Source: Aurantiochytrium sp. KH105 (Eukaryota; Sar; Bigyra; Thraustochytrida; Thraustochytriidae). From it: DNA of 64,000 nt. Shown here piece after piece: positions 27,871-37,732 of this stretch. Position 1 is the stretch's first letter, and each line of letters begins with the position of its first letter. Both the position numbers and the translations under genes were made by a program. The notes beneath the pieces were generated by a model. It had not been told where the DNA came from and did not search any database. It worked only from the letters and a program-made list of their open reading frames with translations. The DNA lies in the NCBI GenBank assembly GCA_003116975.1, contig BGKB01000073.1:310001-374000 (forward strand), in the 5' to 3' direction.

Positions 27871-28383
27871 CGCGGCGTGCCATGCAAGGCCTGCTTGCTA
27901 GCTCGCTCGCTAGCTTGCTGGCTTGCTTGCTGGCTCGCTGAGCTGCCCGGGACCTTGCGCGCCTCGACGGGAGCCCTGCGACGCACGCCTCCCGCCTTCG
28001 CTCGCGCTGCAGCGCGGCCCGAGGCCTTCGCTCGCGCGAGACCCACCTCGGCCGCGCGAGAAGAAGAGGAAAGAAAGCAGCAAGAAGAGGACGCGCACGT
28101 GCGCGGTTCCGGAGCTTCCAGCCGCGTCAAAGGATCTAGAGGTCGCAGAAGCGGCAGAAGCCGCAGAGGCGGGAGGTGGTTGCGTTGCGCAAGCTCCAGA
28201 GGTGCCGACGGCGGCGGTGGCGAGCGAAGCTTCTCTTTGTAGGGGAGAAGAGGAGGAGCGCGAGCAGAGCAAGATAGAGACTTCGATCGAGAGCGGCAGC
28301 GAGCGCGGGAGCAGCAGCGGCGCGCAGGAGACGGCGGAGGAGGCGGAGGAGGCGGGGTAGAGTCGCATACTCGCGCAGGCAAG

Positions 28384-28974
28384 ATGGACGTGGTCCTGGG
28401 CGTGACGGGCAAGGGGTACGCCATGGTGCTGACCGACATGACCTCCAACCGCTCGATCTTCAGCCTGAAGCACGACGAGGACAAGGCGGCCATGGTGGAC
28501 GAACGCAAGGTGCTCGCGTGCGGAGGAGACCAGGCGAGCCGGTCGCAGTTCACCGAGTACGTGTCCAAGAACTTTGCTCTCACCGCGCTGCGAACAGGGC
28601 TCGAAATGTCGAACCACGCAGCAGCCCACTTTGTGCGTAACGAGCTCGCGCGCGCCATCCGTGCGCGTGGCGGCCCGCACCAGGCCAACTCGATTCTGGC
28701 CGGGGTGGACCACGAGGGCCCCGCCATGTACTATTTGGATTACCTCGGAACCATGGCAAAGGTTGACTACGCTGCGCAGGGCTACTGTGGCTACTTTTCG
28801 CTCTCGCTCATGGACAAGAACTGGAAACGGAACATGACAAAGGAGGAGGGACGCGATCTCCTTCTCATGTGTATCGACCAGCTCCGGGCCCGTTTCATCA
28901 TTAACAGCACCAGGTACAAGCTCATTGTCGTCGACGAGACCGGCAAGTCCGCCGAGGAAATCATCGAGCCCTGA
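28384..28974 (+). CDS. PSMB2: 20S proteasome subunit beta type-2 (beta4)
   Basis: 196 residues, close to the family length of about 200. The protein starts MDVVLGVTGKGYAMVLTDMT without a propeptide or catalytic Thr, as expected for the non-catalytic beta4 subunit. Family segments include SIFSLKHDEDK, ACGGDQASRSQFTEYVSKN, ANSILAGVDHEGPAMYYLDY with LGTMAKVDYAAQGY, and the C-terminal RDLLLMCIDQLRARFIINST. It belongs to the outer face of the beta ring of the 20S core particle. The ATG at 28384 is the only sensible start. It is divergent from NTAN1, another protein-turnover gene. Confidence 0.96.
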   Translation: MDVVLGVTGKGYAMVLTDMTSNRSIFSLKHDEDKAAMVDERKVLACGGDQASRSQFTEYVSKNFALTALRTGLEMSNHAAAHFVRNELARAIRARGGPHQANSILAGVDHEGPAMYYLDYLGTMAKVDYAAQGYCGYFSLSLMDKNWKRNMTKEEGRDLLLMCIDQLRARFIINSTRYKLIVVDETGKSAEEIIEP

Positions 28975-29469
28975 TTGACTTTCCCTTGACATGTCTAGCC
29001 CGCCCCTCACACAACAACTTCAGCCACTACAACTTTTGCTACAAAACAGAACAGAACGAGTACTTTGGTAATTTGTATGCTGCGTATTTGTTCTTTTGCC
29101 TTACTCACTTCCACAAGCTTGTACGTCCACCCTCGTCATGATGAACCCACTCTTTTTCCACTTGTTTTCCATGAACAACCTTGCACGCGAAATGGTGATC
29201 AGTCTCGAGGATTGGATGTAGCCTCATAGAAAGGGTCAACCTCAATAAGGCTAGCTGATCTGACCGTCGACCACTTGACCTCAGATGATGGTTGTTGGTT
29301 GATCTACTTTTATAAACAATCAAAAACATTTTTGCTGCCTTTGATGCAACTGCACAATCGCTTCACCGCACAAAACAACCGCGCAAGGCGAATAGCAGCT
29401 TCCAAGCTGACCCATCAACTCGAAACGAAAGGAAGATTGTGAAATTTCTTTACATGTAATACTTTTCTT
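28975..29469. other. Convergent 3' region PSMB2 / CC2D2A-like
   Basis: 495 bp, distinctly AT-richer than its surroundings, between two gene ends. No open frame resembles a protein, and I see no repeat longer than a few bases. Confidence 0.6.
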
Positions 29470-32400
29470 TTATGCCATCTGAAGTGCCCCTCGATCATTC
29501 GGGTAGATAAGCACGATGCCAACATGGATCACACATACAGCGTTTGGCAGCGCAATGACCTTGACCCCAATCGCGAAAGATTCCTTGCCATCGTGAACTT
29601 CCTCGAAAATCTGCCGCGATACTTTTTGACTCTTGGCGTCCGCAGCACGTTGACGTTGCAAGATGATGCGCCGCACCTCCTTGGGATCACTCGTATTCAC
29701 CTTGATAAAGTTGGTCTTGGTGCGATAGCCTGGAGGACACGAGCTTTGTAGTGTCTGCAGCTCGCGAAGAAACGCCTGTGAGCGCTCCGCGCCTCTGGAT
29801 GGGCTCTTCCATGCTCCGCGACCGCTTCCAGATGGATCAGGAATCCAGCCGTTCTTTCGGATCTTGTCCGTCATATCCAGCTCATGTTTGGCATCGAGCA
29901 CCTCACGAATCTTGCGCGGCAGTCCCGAGGCAGCCTCTGCGATTCGAGTGGGCACATCATACGTATTCCGGTAGTTTTCAATTCCGGATGAGACCTCGTG
30001 CATGACGTTGTTCTGAAGCTCTGAAACCTTTTCCTCCGTAAGCCGGGGACCGAACGGTCGCGAGCGATAGTGTGGTGAAACGTTGCTTGGATGAGCGCCT
30101 GGTTTCGTATCGATGGCGGGCAGCCAGCCGCAGTCAATGCCTTCCTCGATCTCAAACGTCATGGCGCGCGGGTCAGAGGTATTTTGGATATTGAACCACA
30201 CATTCTCGTGATTAAAAACGCAAGCAAGCTTTCGGTAGGGCATTGAGCTTATTTGCGGGGAGGTCTTGAATCGATCGCAGTGCCGCGTTGCAAGTTTGGC
30301 TCGGGCTCGATGCTTTTCGACAAATTCTCGACGCTCTCCCGACAGGCTCGCAAGAGGCACCTCTGGATTTGATGCCGGGGGCCCCGATGAAGTGCCATGG
30401 CCTCCTTCTGGCAAGCGCTCGTCTGCACCTCGGGCAATGCCTGATCCATGATCTACCCGCGAGCCGTTGCGACTCTGCTGCTGCTCCTGTTGGCGGCGTG
30501 GCAAAGAGGAATTCTGCACTGCCGGCTCTTCAGTTACAGCATCCTCCCTTTCGGATGGCACTTGGCCAACCTCGTTGGGTTCGTGCAGCATAGAGCGAGG
30601 CGGACCCGTGTCAAACGAATCGTCTTGGCCATAGCTAAGCTCGAAGATTTCGTCCACCGAGACGGACTGATCCAAAAGCTCTTGTGCGGGCGCAACCTGA
30701 CGATCGCGCTCCACGCCGGCGAGGTCCTCCTCATCCAGTTCAAGCAGCCCCCCTTGGCCCCATACCTCGTCTGGGTCGTGGCTAAGTTCGGTTTCAGATT
30801 CGGGGGCCTCGGCTTTTTGTTTGGACTTTGACGCCTGCGTGGGCTTGGACTTGAACTTGGCGTTTTGTTGCAGCAGCTGATCATCCTGGCCCTGCCATCG
30901 ATTCGGCAAAGGCGCATAGTAAGCGCCGCGCGTCGCTTCCCAAAATTTGACAGCGCCGCCCTCGCGCAGAAATTGCAGTGACTCGCCATCAAATGCGTCT
31001 GCCTCATCGTCTGCGGCGTCCATCATCATCATCATATTCATCGCGCGGATGGAACCTCTTGCGGTATTTCGCGGGCTTGCGCCGGATCGATTTCCGCCTT
31101 CGCCGTTGGCATTCTGATTGCGTGGCTTGTAGATGCTGCGCAAGCACGATGAGTTGTCGCTCTCACGAGTCATGAGCCAGACATGCGGCACCAATCGCGA
31201 AGCGTGATCACCTTGTTTCTTTCGCTGTTGCGATTGCGCAACATCCTGATCCAGCAAGGCATTTTCCGATTGGGCATGCTCCCGCGTCCGCCGCTCCGCC
31301 CAGCCAAGACACACATAGGCATCTGCGGAGAGTCCGAGAAAGAGGTTGGCCAAGAGCAGACAGTGTGCCATGATGTTGCCTTTTTTCATGCTCAGAAAGA
31401 AGTCTGGCGAGAGCCAGGTCAGCGCATTAATGTTCACCGCGCCATCGAAAAGACTGCCGTCAGGATTCTTGAACTCGAACGCGCGCACAAGCTGTGCTGC
31501 TGTAAAGAGCAAGTTTGGTTTGCTCGAGGAGCGAATCGCGAGCAGTCGGATCTCATCATCGTCGATTAACATGCTCTTGGGCGGAGACATTGGTTGCAGA
31601 AACGTGGGCAAAAAGTGTAGCTCGTTGTACTGATTGCTCGCCATTACATCCCGGATCCCAAACTGCTTGTAAAGCTGCTTGACGAGCCTCGCCGTGAGCG
31701 GGTACTTAAAAACATTCTTTTCCAGCTCAGCGATACGTTTGCAGCGCGAGCCGGCGAGTATTTCCTCACAGACATTAGGTGGGATCCTCGCCAGACCCTT
31801 CGTCTCGTCTTTATTCTCCTTCTTTAAGCGATTGTTGTCATTCTTTGAAGAGAGATCCCAGCGGAAGACACCTTTCTTGTCGCAAATGCACTGCAAGAGG
31901 CTTTCCCTCTCGCGTTGTCGCATATCTGGAAGCATGAGAAGGTCCGTGCCATTGTTCTTCCAGTTGCTATGCACCGGGTCCTTGAGATCACCCTCGCCCG
32001 GCGCACGAAACCATGCCGAGACCTTGACAAAAGAGTCCACGCCCGGGGGTAGGCCCGACAACTTGAGATCGTCCGAATACACACGAGTAATGATATCCAC
32101 CTCACGTAGATAGCCTTGTTTGTTGCGCCGCCATCGCTTCACCTTGCGCCGTTGTACTTTCATTTGCTGTTGCGGCCGCACATCTCCTTGTTTCTTCTCC
32201 TTGCCTGTGCCAGTGATCCAGTGCAGATACAACTTTGTGGTCCCGAGAAGATCACTGGATCCCGTGAGGTCTGCATCCCAAAGCGTTATGCGTACAAAGG
32301 GGTCCTCGGCAAGTTCATCGCTCGTCACGTTCTCGTCAAAGGAGTGAATTTGAAAGTAAAGCACCTCATCCCAAACAGGATTCAGCGTTTCTGGTACCAC

Positions 32401-34101
32401 GCGTGTACGCAGTCGCTGGCCTGACCACTCCACGGTGACGTACGGGTCGGAGAGCCCATTGGCATCGGCACCAATGAGATCCCGTGCGGCCACCACATGA
32501 ATCGCAAGGTACGAGTTATTGTAAGGCGCGTAGTCACGTAGCTCTGGTGGATGGAGCTCACCGACCTGGGCAAATTCACGGTGCAGACGCGCGGGGCGAA
32601 TGCCAGCGCGCAGCGTTGGGATCGGGTTCACCAGGAGCTCGGTCCACATGAAGCACTCTTCGGCTTCAATGTCGACCGTGCCGTATATTTGGCCCACCTT
32701 TGTCAGCTTCTTGGAACCTGCAGAGGCCGACTGTGCCGATGCGGCGCTCGTGCATGTGAGCATGCGCCTTGCGCGATGTCTGAACTTTTCGCGAGGGTAA
32801 TGTCTCAATTTGGCGCTTAGATAGCCATTCTCTACAACGCCACTGAGAGCGATCCTGGCGCTACCAATTTTGACTCTTCGCAACGTCAGGAGCCGATCGT
32901 GGTAGACCTCGACGAGAAGATGACCTTCTTCGAGGCCCAGACGAGTGCCGGTGAACTTGAGTACGGAGACGTCGCTAAGGCTTGATTTGACGGCCTCGGT
33001 GCTAGAATCGATGCGCTGCTCCCGGGGATTCGATCGCGACGTGTGGAATGGACTTCTACTTGAGTTCAGCCGGAAGACTGCGTACGGGTACAGATAGTCT
33101 TCGTCTCCGTCTTCGAGTCTTTTGTGGAAATGCTTGAGGTCAAAATGCGCCGTCCAGTTTTGCAGTTTGATCGAGTACGTGAGGACCTCCTGGAAGACGC
33201 ACTGAAACGCAAGAGCGCCGAGACCAACTTCCTCCTTGCGGCCTTTGCGACGCACTGTGGTTTTGATCTCCCAGTCTGGCCCAGACATGTTCATTTCCCC
33301 ACTCGCGATGCGATGCAGTGGTTTTTCTGCCTTGGCCAAAAATTCATTGGGGCTGAACGGGTGCCAGATCCACACCTCGACGTGAAGCACCTTGGTGTAC
33401 AGCTCAAAGTACGAACCGGTCCAGTCGAACTCGATCGAATCTTGAAATTGCACGGGTTTGCCTTTTTCAACGTCCTTGCACACTTGCGTGTATCTGCACG
33501 TGCCGCGCGAGCCGGACTTGACCCATCGCCACTGGCGCTTCTGCTCGATGGGACGCCCGTGCTCGTCGACGAGTTTCTTTTTGGGCGCGGAAGCCTTGAC
33601 ACGCACCAGTTTCTTACTGAGGCGAAAGTTCCATCCGAAATTGAACGTTAAGAAAAAGTCGCCAAGGTCGCCATGGTTGGTGTACTGGATGCCTCGCAGT
33701 CGCACGCGCCATCGCCGAGGCCGTGCGAGATCCTTGACGTCTTCCCGCGATCGGTCTTTTGCGATTTTGTAGAACTTGGCGTAGGATCGCTCGAGGTTGT
33801 GATCTTCGGCCCACCGCTGCGCCTCGGGGGAGAAGTGTTCGTCCTCCCCATTCACATCTTCTACGCCGTCGAGATCGTCGAGATCGAGCTCTTCCTCGCG
33901 ATTCATTTCGTCAAAGGGGCTTTTGGTAAGGTCATCACCTTGACCCTGGTCGTTCTGGTCGTCCTCGTCTTGCTTCTTCTTACGTCGCTTCTTTTCCGCC
34001 TTGTTATCAACCTTGTCGTCGGCCTCGTCCCCGCCGCCAAAGGGCAGGTTGGGCAGGTTGGGCAGCGACGGCGCCGAAAAGGCATTGTTCACCGCCCACA
34101 T
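29470..34101 (-). CDS. CC2D2A-like ciliary transition-zone protein (C2 + transglutaminase-like)
   Basis: 1543 residues, intronless. After an acidic/basic N-terminus (20-120) come beta-rich C2-like segments to about residue 480. A clear C2 domain (about 520-660) has LAIHVVAARDLIGADANG, LSDPYVTVEW and TLNPVWDEVLYFQI. From about 800 a transglutaminase-like region matches CC2D2A in order: FLPTFLQPMSPPKSML, NALTWLSPDFFLSM with CLLLANLFLGLSADAYVCLG, and later NHENVWFNIQNTSDPRAMTF. CC2D2A organises the MKS module of the ciliary transition zone. The CC2D2A match is by motif order and should be separated from relatives such as CEP76. A charged, Gln-rich insert (about 960-1280) divides the transglutaminase-like part. 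The C-terminal SFAIGVKVIALPNAVCVIHV resembles the CC2D2A end. Intact Cys-His-Asp catalysis is not evident, as is usual here. Confidence 0.82.
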   Translation of the reverse strand: MWAVNNAFSAPSLPNLPNLPFGGGDEADDKVDNKAEKKRRKKKQDEDDQNDQGQGDDLTKSPFDEMNREEELDLDDLDGVEDVNGEDEHFSPEAQRWAEDHNLERSYAKFYKIAKDRSREDVKDLARPRRWRVRLRGIQYTNHGDLGDFFLTFNFGWNFRLSKKLVRVKASAPKKKLVDEHGRPIEQKRQWRWVKSGSRGTCRYTQVCKDVEKGKPVQFQDSIEFDWTGSYFELYTKVLHVEVWIWHPFSPNEFLAKAEKPLHRIASGEMNMSGPDWEIKTTVRRKGRKEEVGLGALAFQCVFQEVLTYSIKLQNWTAHFDLKHFHKRLEDGDEDYLYPYAVFRLNSSRSPFHTSRSNPREQRIDSSTEAVKSSLSDVSVLKFTGTRLGLEEGHLLVEVYHDRLLTLRRVKIGSARIALSGVVENGYLSAKLRHYPREKFRHRARRMLTCTSAASAQSASAGSKKLTKVGQIYGTVDIEAEECFMWTELLVNPIPTLRAGIRPARLHREFAQVGELHPPELRDYAPYNNSYLAIHVVAARDLIGADANGLSDPYVTVEWSGQRLRTRVVPETLNPVWDEVLYFQIHSFDENVTSDELAEDPFVRITLWDADLTGSSDLLGTTKLYLHWITGTGKEKKQGDVRPQQQMKVQRRKVKRWRRNKQGYLREVDIITRVYSDDLKLSGLPPGVDSFVKVSAWFRAPGEGDLKDPVHSNWKNNGTDLLMLPDMRQRERESLLQCICDKKGVFRWDLSSKNDNNRLKKENKDETKGLARIPPNVCEEILAGSRCKRIAELEKNVFKYPLTARLVKQLYKQFGIRDVMASNQYNELHFLPTFLQPMSPPKSMLIDDDEIRLLAIRSSSKPNLLFTAAQLVRAFEFKNPDGSLFDGAVNINALTWLSPDFFLSMKKGNIMAHCLLLANLFLGLSADAYVCLGWAERRTREHAQSENALLDQDVAQSQQRKKQGDHASRLVPHVWLMTRESDNSSCLRSIYKPRNQNANGEGGNRSGASPRNTARGSIRAMNMMMMMDAADDEADAFDGESLQFLREGGAVKFWEATRGAYYAPLPNRWQGQDDQLLQQNAKFKSKPTQASKSKQKAEAPESETELSHDPDEVWGQGGLLELDEEDLAGVERDRQVAPAQELLDQSVSVDEIFELSYGQDDSFDTGPPRSMLHEPNEVGQVPSEREDAVTEEPAVQNSSLPRRQQEQQQSRNGSRVDHGSGIARGADERLPEGGHGTSSGPPASNPEVPLASLSGERREFVEKHRARAKLATRHCDRFKTSPQISSMPYRKLACVFNHENVWFNIQNTSDPRAMTFEIEEGIDCGWLPAIDTKPGAHPSNVSPHYRSRPFGPRLTEEKVSELQNNVMHEVSSGIENYRNTYDVPTRIAEAASGLPRKIREVLDAKHELDMTDKIRKNGWIPDPSGSGRGAWKSPSRGAERSQAFLRELQTLQSSCPPGYRTKTNFIKVNTSDPKEVRRIILQRQRAADAKSQKVSRQIFEEVHDGKESFAIGVKVIALPNAVCVIHVGIVLIYPNDRGALQMA

Positions 34102-34740
34102 TCTCTCCTTTTACTGCGCTCTTGCGCGTGCGCTGCACGAGCTCGCCTTTCCCCCTGCGGTACGCCTTGCGCGTCGTACGCAGCGGCGGCGAAGAGATCC
34201 AGCGTGTGGATTTTGGCGGCGGGACCTCTGCTCCAATGCTTCTCCCTCTCTCTCGGGTTCTTGTGCGCGTGCGGGTTCGTGCTCGGCCGCGGGCGCGTGG
34301 CCTGCGCTCGCTTTGCCGCGCGCGCCCTCGCCCTCGCCCAAGCTGCTCCGCCCCGCGCTCTGCTGCTGTTCGCCTGCACTGCACGCAGATTGCGATCTAG
34401 CTCATAACAGTAAGCCCTATGTTGTCCTACGAAGACAATGAGAGTGGAAGTACCATAAGAGCAGAGCAGCAAGACCAAATGGTCGAGGTCGCACTTTTGT
34501 GGATTCGAGGCGGTCCTCTTGCGCTGACGTGTTCCAAGCTTGTGTTTGCTTGAACACAAACGTCTGAAGGTCGAAGAACTCTTTCGTTTTGTTGTTTTCC
34601 CAAGACGATGACAATTTCTCGTCGGCGTCAAATTTGATGTATTCGAGCGCGAAAAGGGGACACCACGTCTTGTGCGCAGAGATGCATAGCAGGGCTGCAT
34701 CAGAAATAGCGCGAGTTCCAGTATACCACTTTAATTTCTA
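34102..34740. other. Spacer between two minus-strand genes
   Basis: 639 bp holding the CC2D2A-like promoter and the 3' end of the F-box-like gene. It is Arg/Ala-codon-like near 34110-34380 and AT-richer after 34400. I see no gene. Confidence 0.6.
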
Positions 34741-36378
34741 TTACAAAAGACGCACGCCCCCATGTTCTTTCTGGGGAAGAGGACGGATGGGCATTGAAGG
34801 CAACAAAACACCTTGGTGCTCATGGAGCGTTGGCGTTGCGGATTGCCGAACGATTGGGTCGGCTGCTTGCGCTGCTGAGAGAAGCGCCGAACCTCTTGCA
34901 ACCCTCGGCATAAAGAGTGGCTCGAGAGGTGCGAAACATGCTTCGTAGGAAAAGGGCTGCGAGAGCGCGAGACGGGGCTCAAGGGGCCATAGGAATATCT
35001 GGCGGCCACTCATGTCCGCCCGGACGACACAAGTGCTATTGGCGTCACTACAAAACTCTCCAAGACGATCTCGCTCCGAAAGTGAGACGGGGAGCTCAAA
35101 GCTTTGAGTTGGTTCGAGGTCTGGCGTGAGCGCGACCTTGTCAATGTACGGACGCCGAACGCTGGTCAAAATTCTATCATGGTCAAACTGAATACAGCCT
35201 CCGTATGGGGCGGCAAGCGTCGCAATTGCGCTCTGAGGGCTACCGAGTTTGCCTCGAAATTCGTGAACCTCGATGCCCTGGAAAGAAGCCTTGGAGATTG
35301 CGAAGCGACCGTTGCATGCACCAAGATCAGAGATGCGTCGCGTATAATCTTGATACAAGAGCTGGAGGCCTGCATGAGGGCGAGGAGCGGTACGCGGATC
35401 CCAACGCCACACTTCGTGATGATTTGCAAGGATAACTTCGTTTTCACCGTGCAGGCAAAGCAGCTCCGCAACCACCGCAGTTTGCCGAACCAGTCGCTCT
35501 GCCTTGCACACATCCCACACGGAAACGCGGCCTTGCAAGTCGCCCGAAATCACTTGACCGGCTCCCCAGCGCGCCTGCAATTTGACCACACTGGTTCCTT
35601 GATCGTCAAGCTTGAGCTCATGGTGCAGCCCAGTGTTGCGGTGAGACCAGAGCTCGAGACCACCGCCAGACCCCGTCACGAGCGTCGCATCCTCAAAGCT
35701 GCCCGTCAAAGCGCAACAACGCACTATTCTAGCGGTATCAACGGAGCACGTGTTTCCGGCCTGAGCTGGACTCGCGCTGCCAGGCTCGGTGCGCAAGGCG
35801 GTATTGAGATCGTGTACAGTTAGCTTGGAAGGACTTGCGCTGGCAAGAATGCTCGTGGCGCAGAACTCGCGATCGCGCTCCGAGTCGCTCAGACGTAACA
35901 TTTGCAGCGGAAACGGCGCGGAAGAGAACTTTATATGAACGACTTTACGATTCGCGACGGTCTCACGGCCCCCGCGCCATTGTCTGTGCACTTTTTCATG
36001 AAATAGATATGCTTTTTTGGCGCAGGCTTCGGGCGTCAGCGCGTACTTTTCAAGGACCTTGCGGCCAGCATTGCCAAGGCGTGCCGCCCATGCTTGGCGG
36101 AGTGATGTTTGGGCCTCTTCCAGTCGCGCGGTGGCCTCGAGGGCGCCAAGACTTGAGTCGTCGAGCCATGTCAAGAGGGTCGTCAAGACATTGGCAGCGG
36201 CGAGCCTCTCGAGCCCATTGCCGCCAACGCGTTGATCTGCCATGAGCGCGAGGCGTCGCGAGGGTGTCTGCGATAGCCATCTTCCCCTCTTTCGCTTTCT
36301 TGTCGTTCCTGTCTCGGCCACTGGCGTCGGCGACGGCAGCAGCGTCCACCTCGGCGCCCCGACGTTATCCTTGCTCAT
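34741..36378 (-). CDS. F-box-like / WD40 protein
   Basis: 545 residues. After a basic N-terminus (KRKRGRW) a helical stretch at about 50-100 (ERLAAANVLTTLLTWLDDSS with ARLEEAQTSLRQAWAARL) resembles an F-box. The rest reads as degenerate WD40 blades, for example LVTGSGGGLELWSHRNTG, QVISGDLQGRVSVWDVCKAE and EVILANHHEVWRWDPRTA. If both parts are right it would be a substrate receptor of an SCF ubiquitin ligase, the F-box binding Skp1 and the propeller binding the substrate. The F-box lacks strong hallmarks, so that half is tentative. The ATG at 36378 is the first in frame; a second at 36243 (MADQRVGG) would give a shorter form that keeps the F-box-like helix. Confidence 0.65.
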   Translation of the reverse strand: MSKDNVGAPRWTLLPSPTPVAETGTTRKRKRGRWLSQTPSRRLALMADQRVGGNGLERLAAANVLTTLLTWLDDSSLGALEATARLEEAQTSLRQAWAARLGNAGRKVLEKYALTPEACAKKAYLFHEKVHRQWRGGRETVANRKVVHIKFSSAPFPLQMLRLSDSERDREFCATSILASASPSKLTVHDLNTALRTEPGSASPAQAGNTCSVDTARIVRCCALTGSFEDATLVTGSGGGLELWSHRNTGLHHELKLDDQGTSVVKLQARWGAGQVISGDLQGRVSVWDVCKAERLVRQTAVVAELLCLHGENEVILANHHEVWRWDPRTAPRPHAGLQLLYQDYTRRISDLGACNGRFAISKASFQGIEVHEFRGKLGSPQSAIATLAAPYGGCIQFDHDRILTSVRRPYIDKVALTPDLEPTQSFELPVSLSERDRLGEFCSDANSTCVVRADMSGRQIFLWPLEPRLALSQPFSYEACFAPLEPLFMPRVARGSALLSAAQAADPIVRQSATPTLHEHQGVLLPSMPIRPLPQKEHGGVRLL

Positions 36379-36864
36379 GGTTTGTGCCCCCTCGTCGCCA
36401 GCAACGTTGCCGCAAGGTGCCGCAACTAATCCTGCGCTGCACGAGCTCTCTACGCCGGCGCCTTGGCTATCCCTTTTTGCGCGCGAGCCCGAGCTCTTGG
36501 GCTTGGTTGGCGCGAGGCGCCACGAAGGTTATACTTGCACTAGGCTATTTTTTGCTTTTTGCCTCGTTTTTGCCGCTTTTTGCGAAGACGAGCCCAAACT
36601 CGGGTCTTCGTGCGCCCCACGGCCAGGTATACGTGGTACAACTTGGTTGGCAAAATGTTGACACAGACGACGAGCTCGAGCCTTGCGAGTTCAAGCTCGA
36701 GGATGTCACCTCGTAGTCAACCATGCTAGAGGCATCCCCTGCAGCAACGCCTGAAACGTCGGCCGAAAAAGTGACACATGGGGCCGCGCCTTTTTGCACG
36801 TGCAGGTGGTGGACCAGAAGGAGAATAGTCTGCAGAGGACTGACTGACTGACATCCAAGCGAGG
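36379..36864. other. Divergent intergenic region
   Basis: 486 bp between the F-box-like gene (-) and the alpha/beta hydrolase (+). The plus strand shows a frame of 150 codons made of Leu/Ser/Phe without a domain, which I treat as noncoding. Confidence 0.55.
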
Positions 36865-37527
36865 ATGCCGCGACGTCGCGTGGAGGTGACCACGCGCGAT
36901 GGCGTGGTGCTGGAGGGCGCGGTTGGCGCTTTGGCCGAGGCCGAAGGTGCCGGCGAGCGCGGGCGACTCGGCGTGCTCATTACGCACCCGCACCCAAAGC
37001 TGGGCGGCGACATGTACAACAACGTGGTGACCGCTGTTGCGCGCGCCTTGACGGAGGCCGGGTTCACGACCATGACGCTAAATTTTCGCGGGGTCGGTCG
37101 CTCGAAAGGGTCGTCATCGTGGCAAGGCACAAACGAACGCAAAGATGTTGAGGCCGCGCTCGAGTTCCTGCGCGCCGAGACTGGCGTCGAGAACGTGGCG
37201 CTTGTCGGGTACAGCTTTGGTGCGGCAATCGGCTTGGGTGCGGACGCCAAGGACCTACGTGGGTACGTCGCTATTTCATATCCGTACGGTCGGGCCGCGA
37301 GCTGCGCTCTTTCGTCGCACTTTCGCCGTGCAGACAACTCGTTGCCCAAGCTATTTTTGATTGGCGACAAGGACCAGTTTGCCAATGTGCAAGGACTCAA
37401 GGCTTTTGCCTCGGGTCTCGAAGTCCCTGGCGAAGTCAAAGTTTTCGACGATGTGGATCATTTTTGGCAAGGCCGAGAATCTGATCTTGTCGGTCCTGTC
37501 AAAACATTTTTGGATTCCCTATTGTAG
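36865..37527 (+). CDS. Alpha/beta hydrolase (COG2945-type)
   Basis: 220 residues, a minimal alpha/beta hydrolase. The start segment VLITHPHPKLGGDMYNNVV is the signature HPHP...GG-x-M-x-N-x-V of the COG2945 group. The nucleophile elbow is GYSFGAA (Ser), the acid is probably the Asp in IGDKDQF, and the His is in DDVDHFW. FRGVGRSKG supplies the oxyanion-side loop. Members are small soluble serine hydrolases or esterases of unknown physiological substrate. There is no signal peptide. The ATG at 36865 gives a length typical for the group (about 200-220). It is convergent with LCB1 205 bp away. Confidence 0.88.
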   Translation: MPRRRVEVTTRDGVVLEGAVGALAEAEGAGERGRLGVLITHPHPKLGGDMYNNVVTAVARALTEAGFTTMTLNFRGVGRSKGSSSWQGTNERKDVEAALEFLRAETGVENVALVGYSFGAAIGLGADAKDLRGYVAISYPYGRAASCALSSHFRRADNSLPKLFLIGDKDQFANVQGLKAFASGLEVPGEVKVFDDVDHFWQGRESDLVGPVKTFLDSLL

Positions 37528-37732
37528 AAGAACAACGTAAATAACAGTTCGATCGGCCAGAGACTCGGAGTGCAAAACAAAAGGGAGTAGATCAAGAGCA
37601 GAAAGGGAAGCCATCTCGTTGTTATAGTTATCTTAGATAAGAGAGGCAAAAGGGGGGGGAGAAACGAGTCATCGATTAGCCAGCTGCGCGGTCAGGCGTA
37701 GATGCTGGTTGTGCTTGGACATTGCCGTAAAA

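Larger units (their letters stand above)
27569..28383. other. Divergent intergenic region NTAN1 / PSMB2
   Basis: 815 bp with GAGC repeats (27702-27724), GCAGA repeats (27829-27870) and a GCTTGCTAGCTCGCT-like block (27890-27945). Both strands have long Arg/Ala/Ser frames without domains. Confidence 0.6.
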
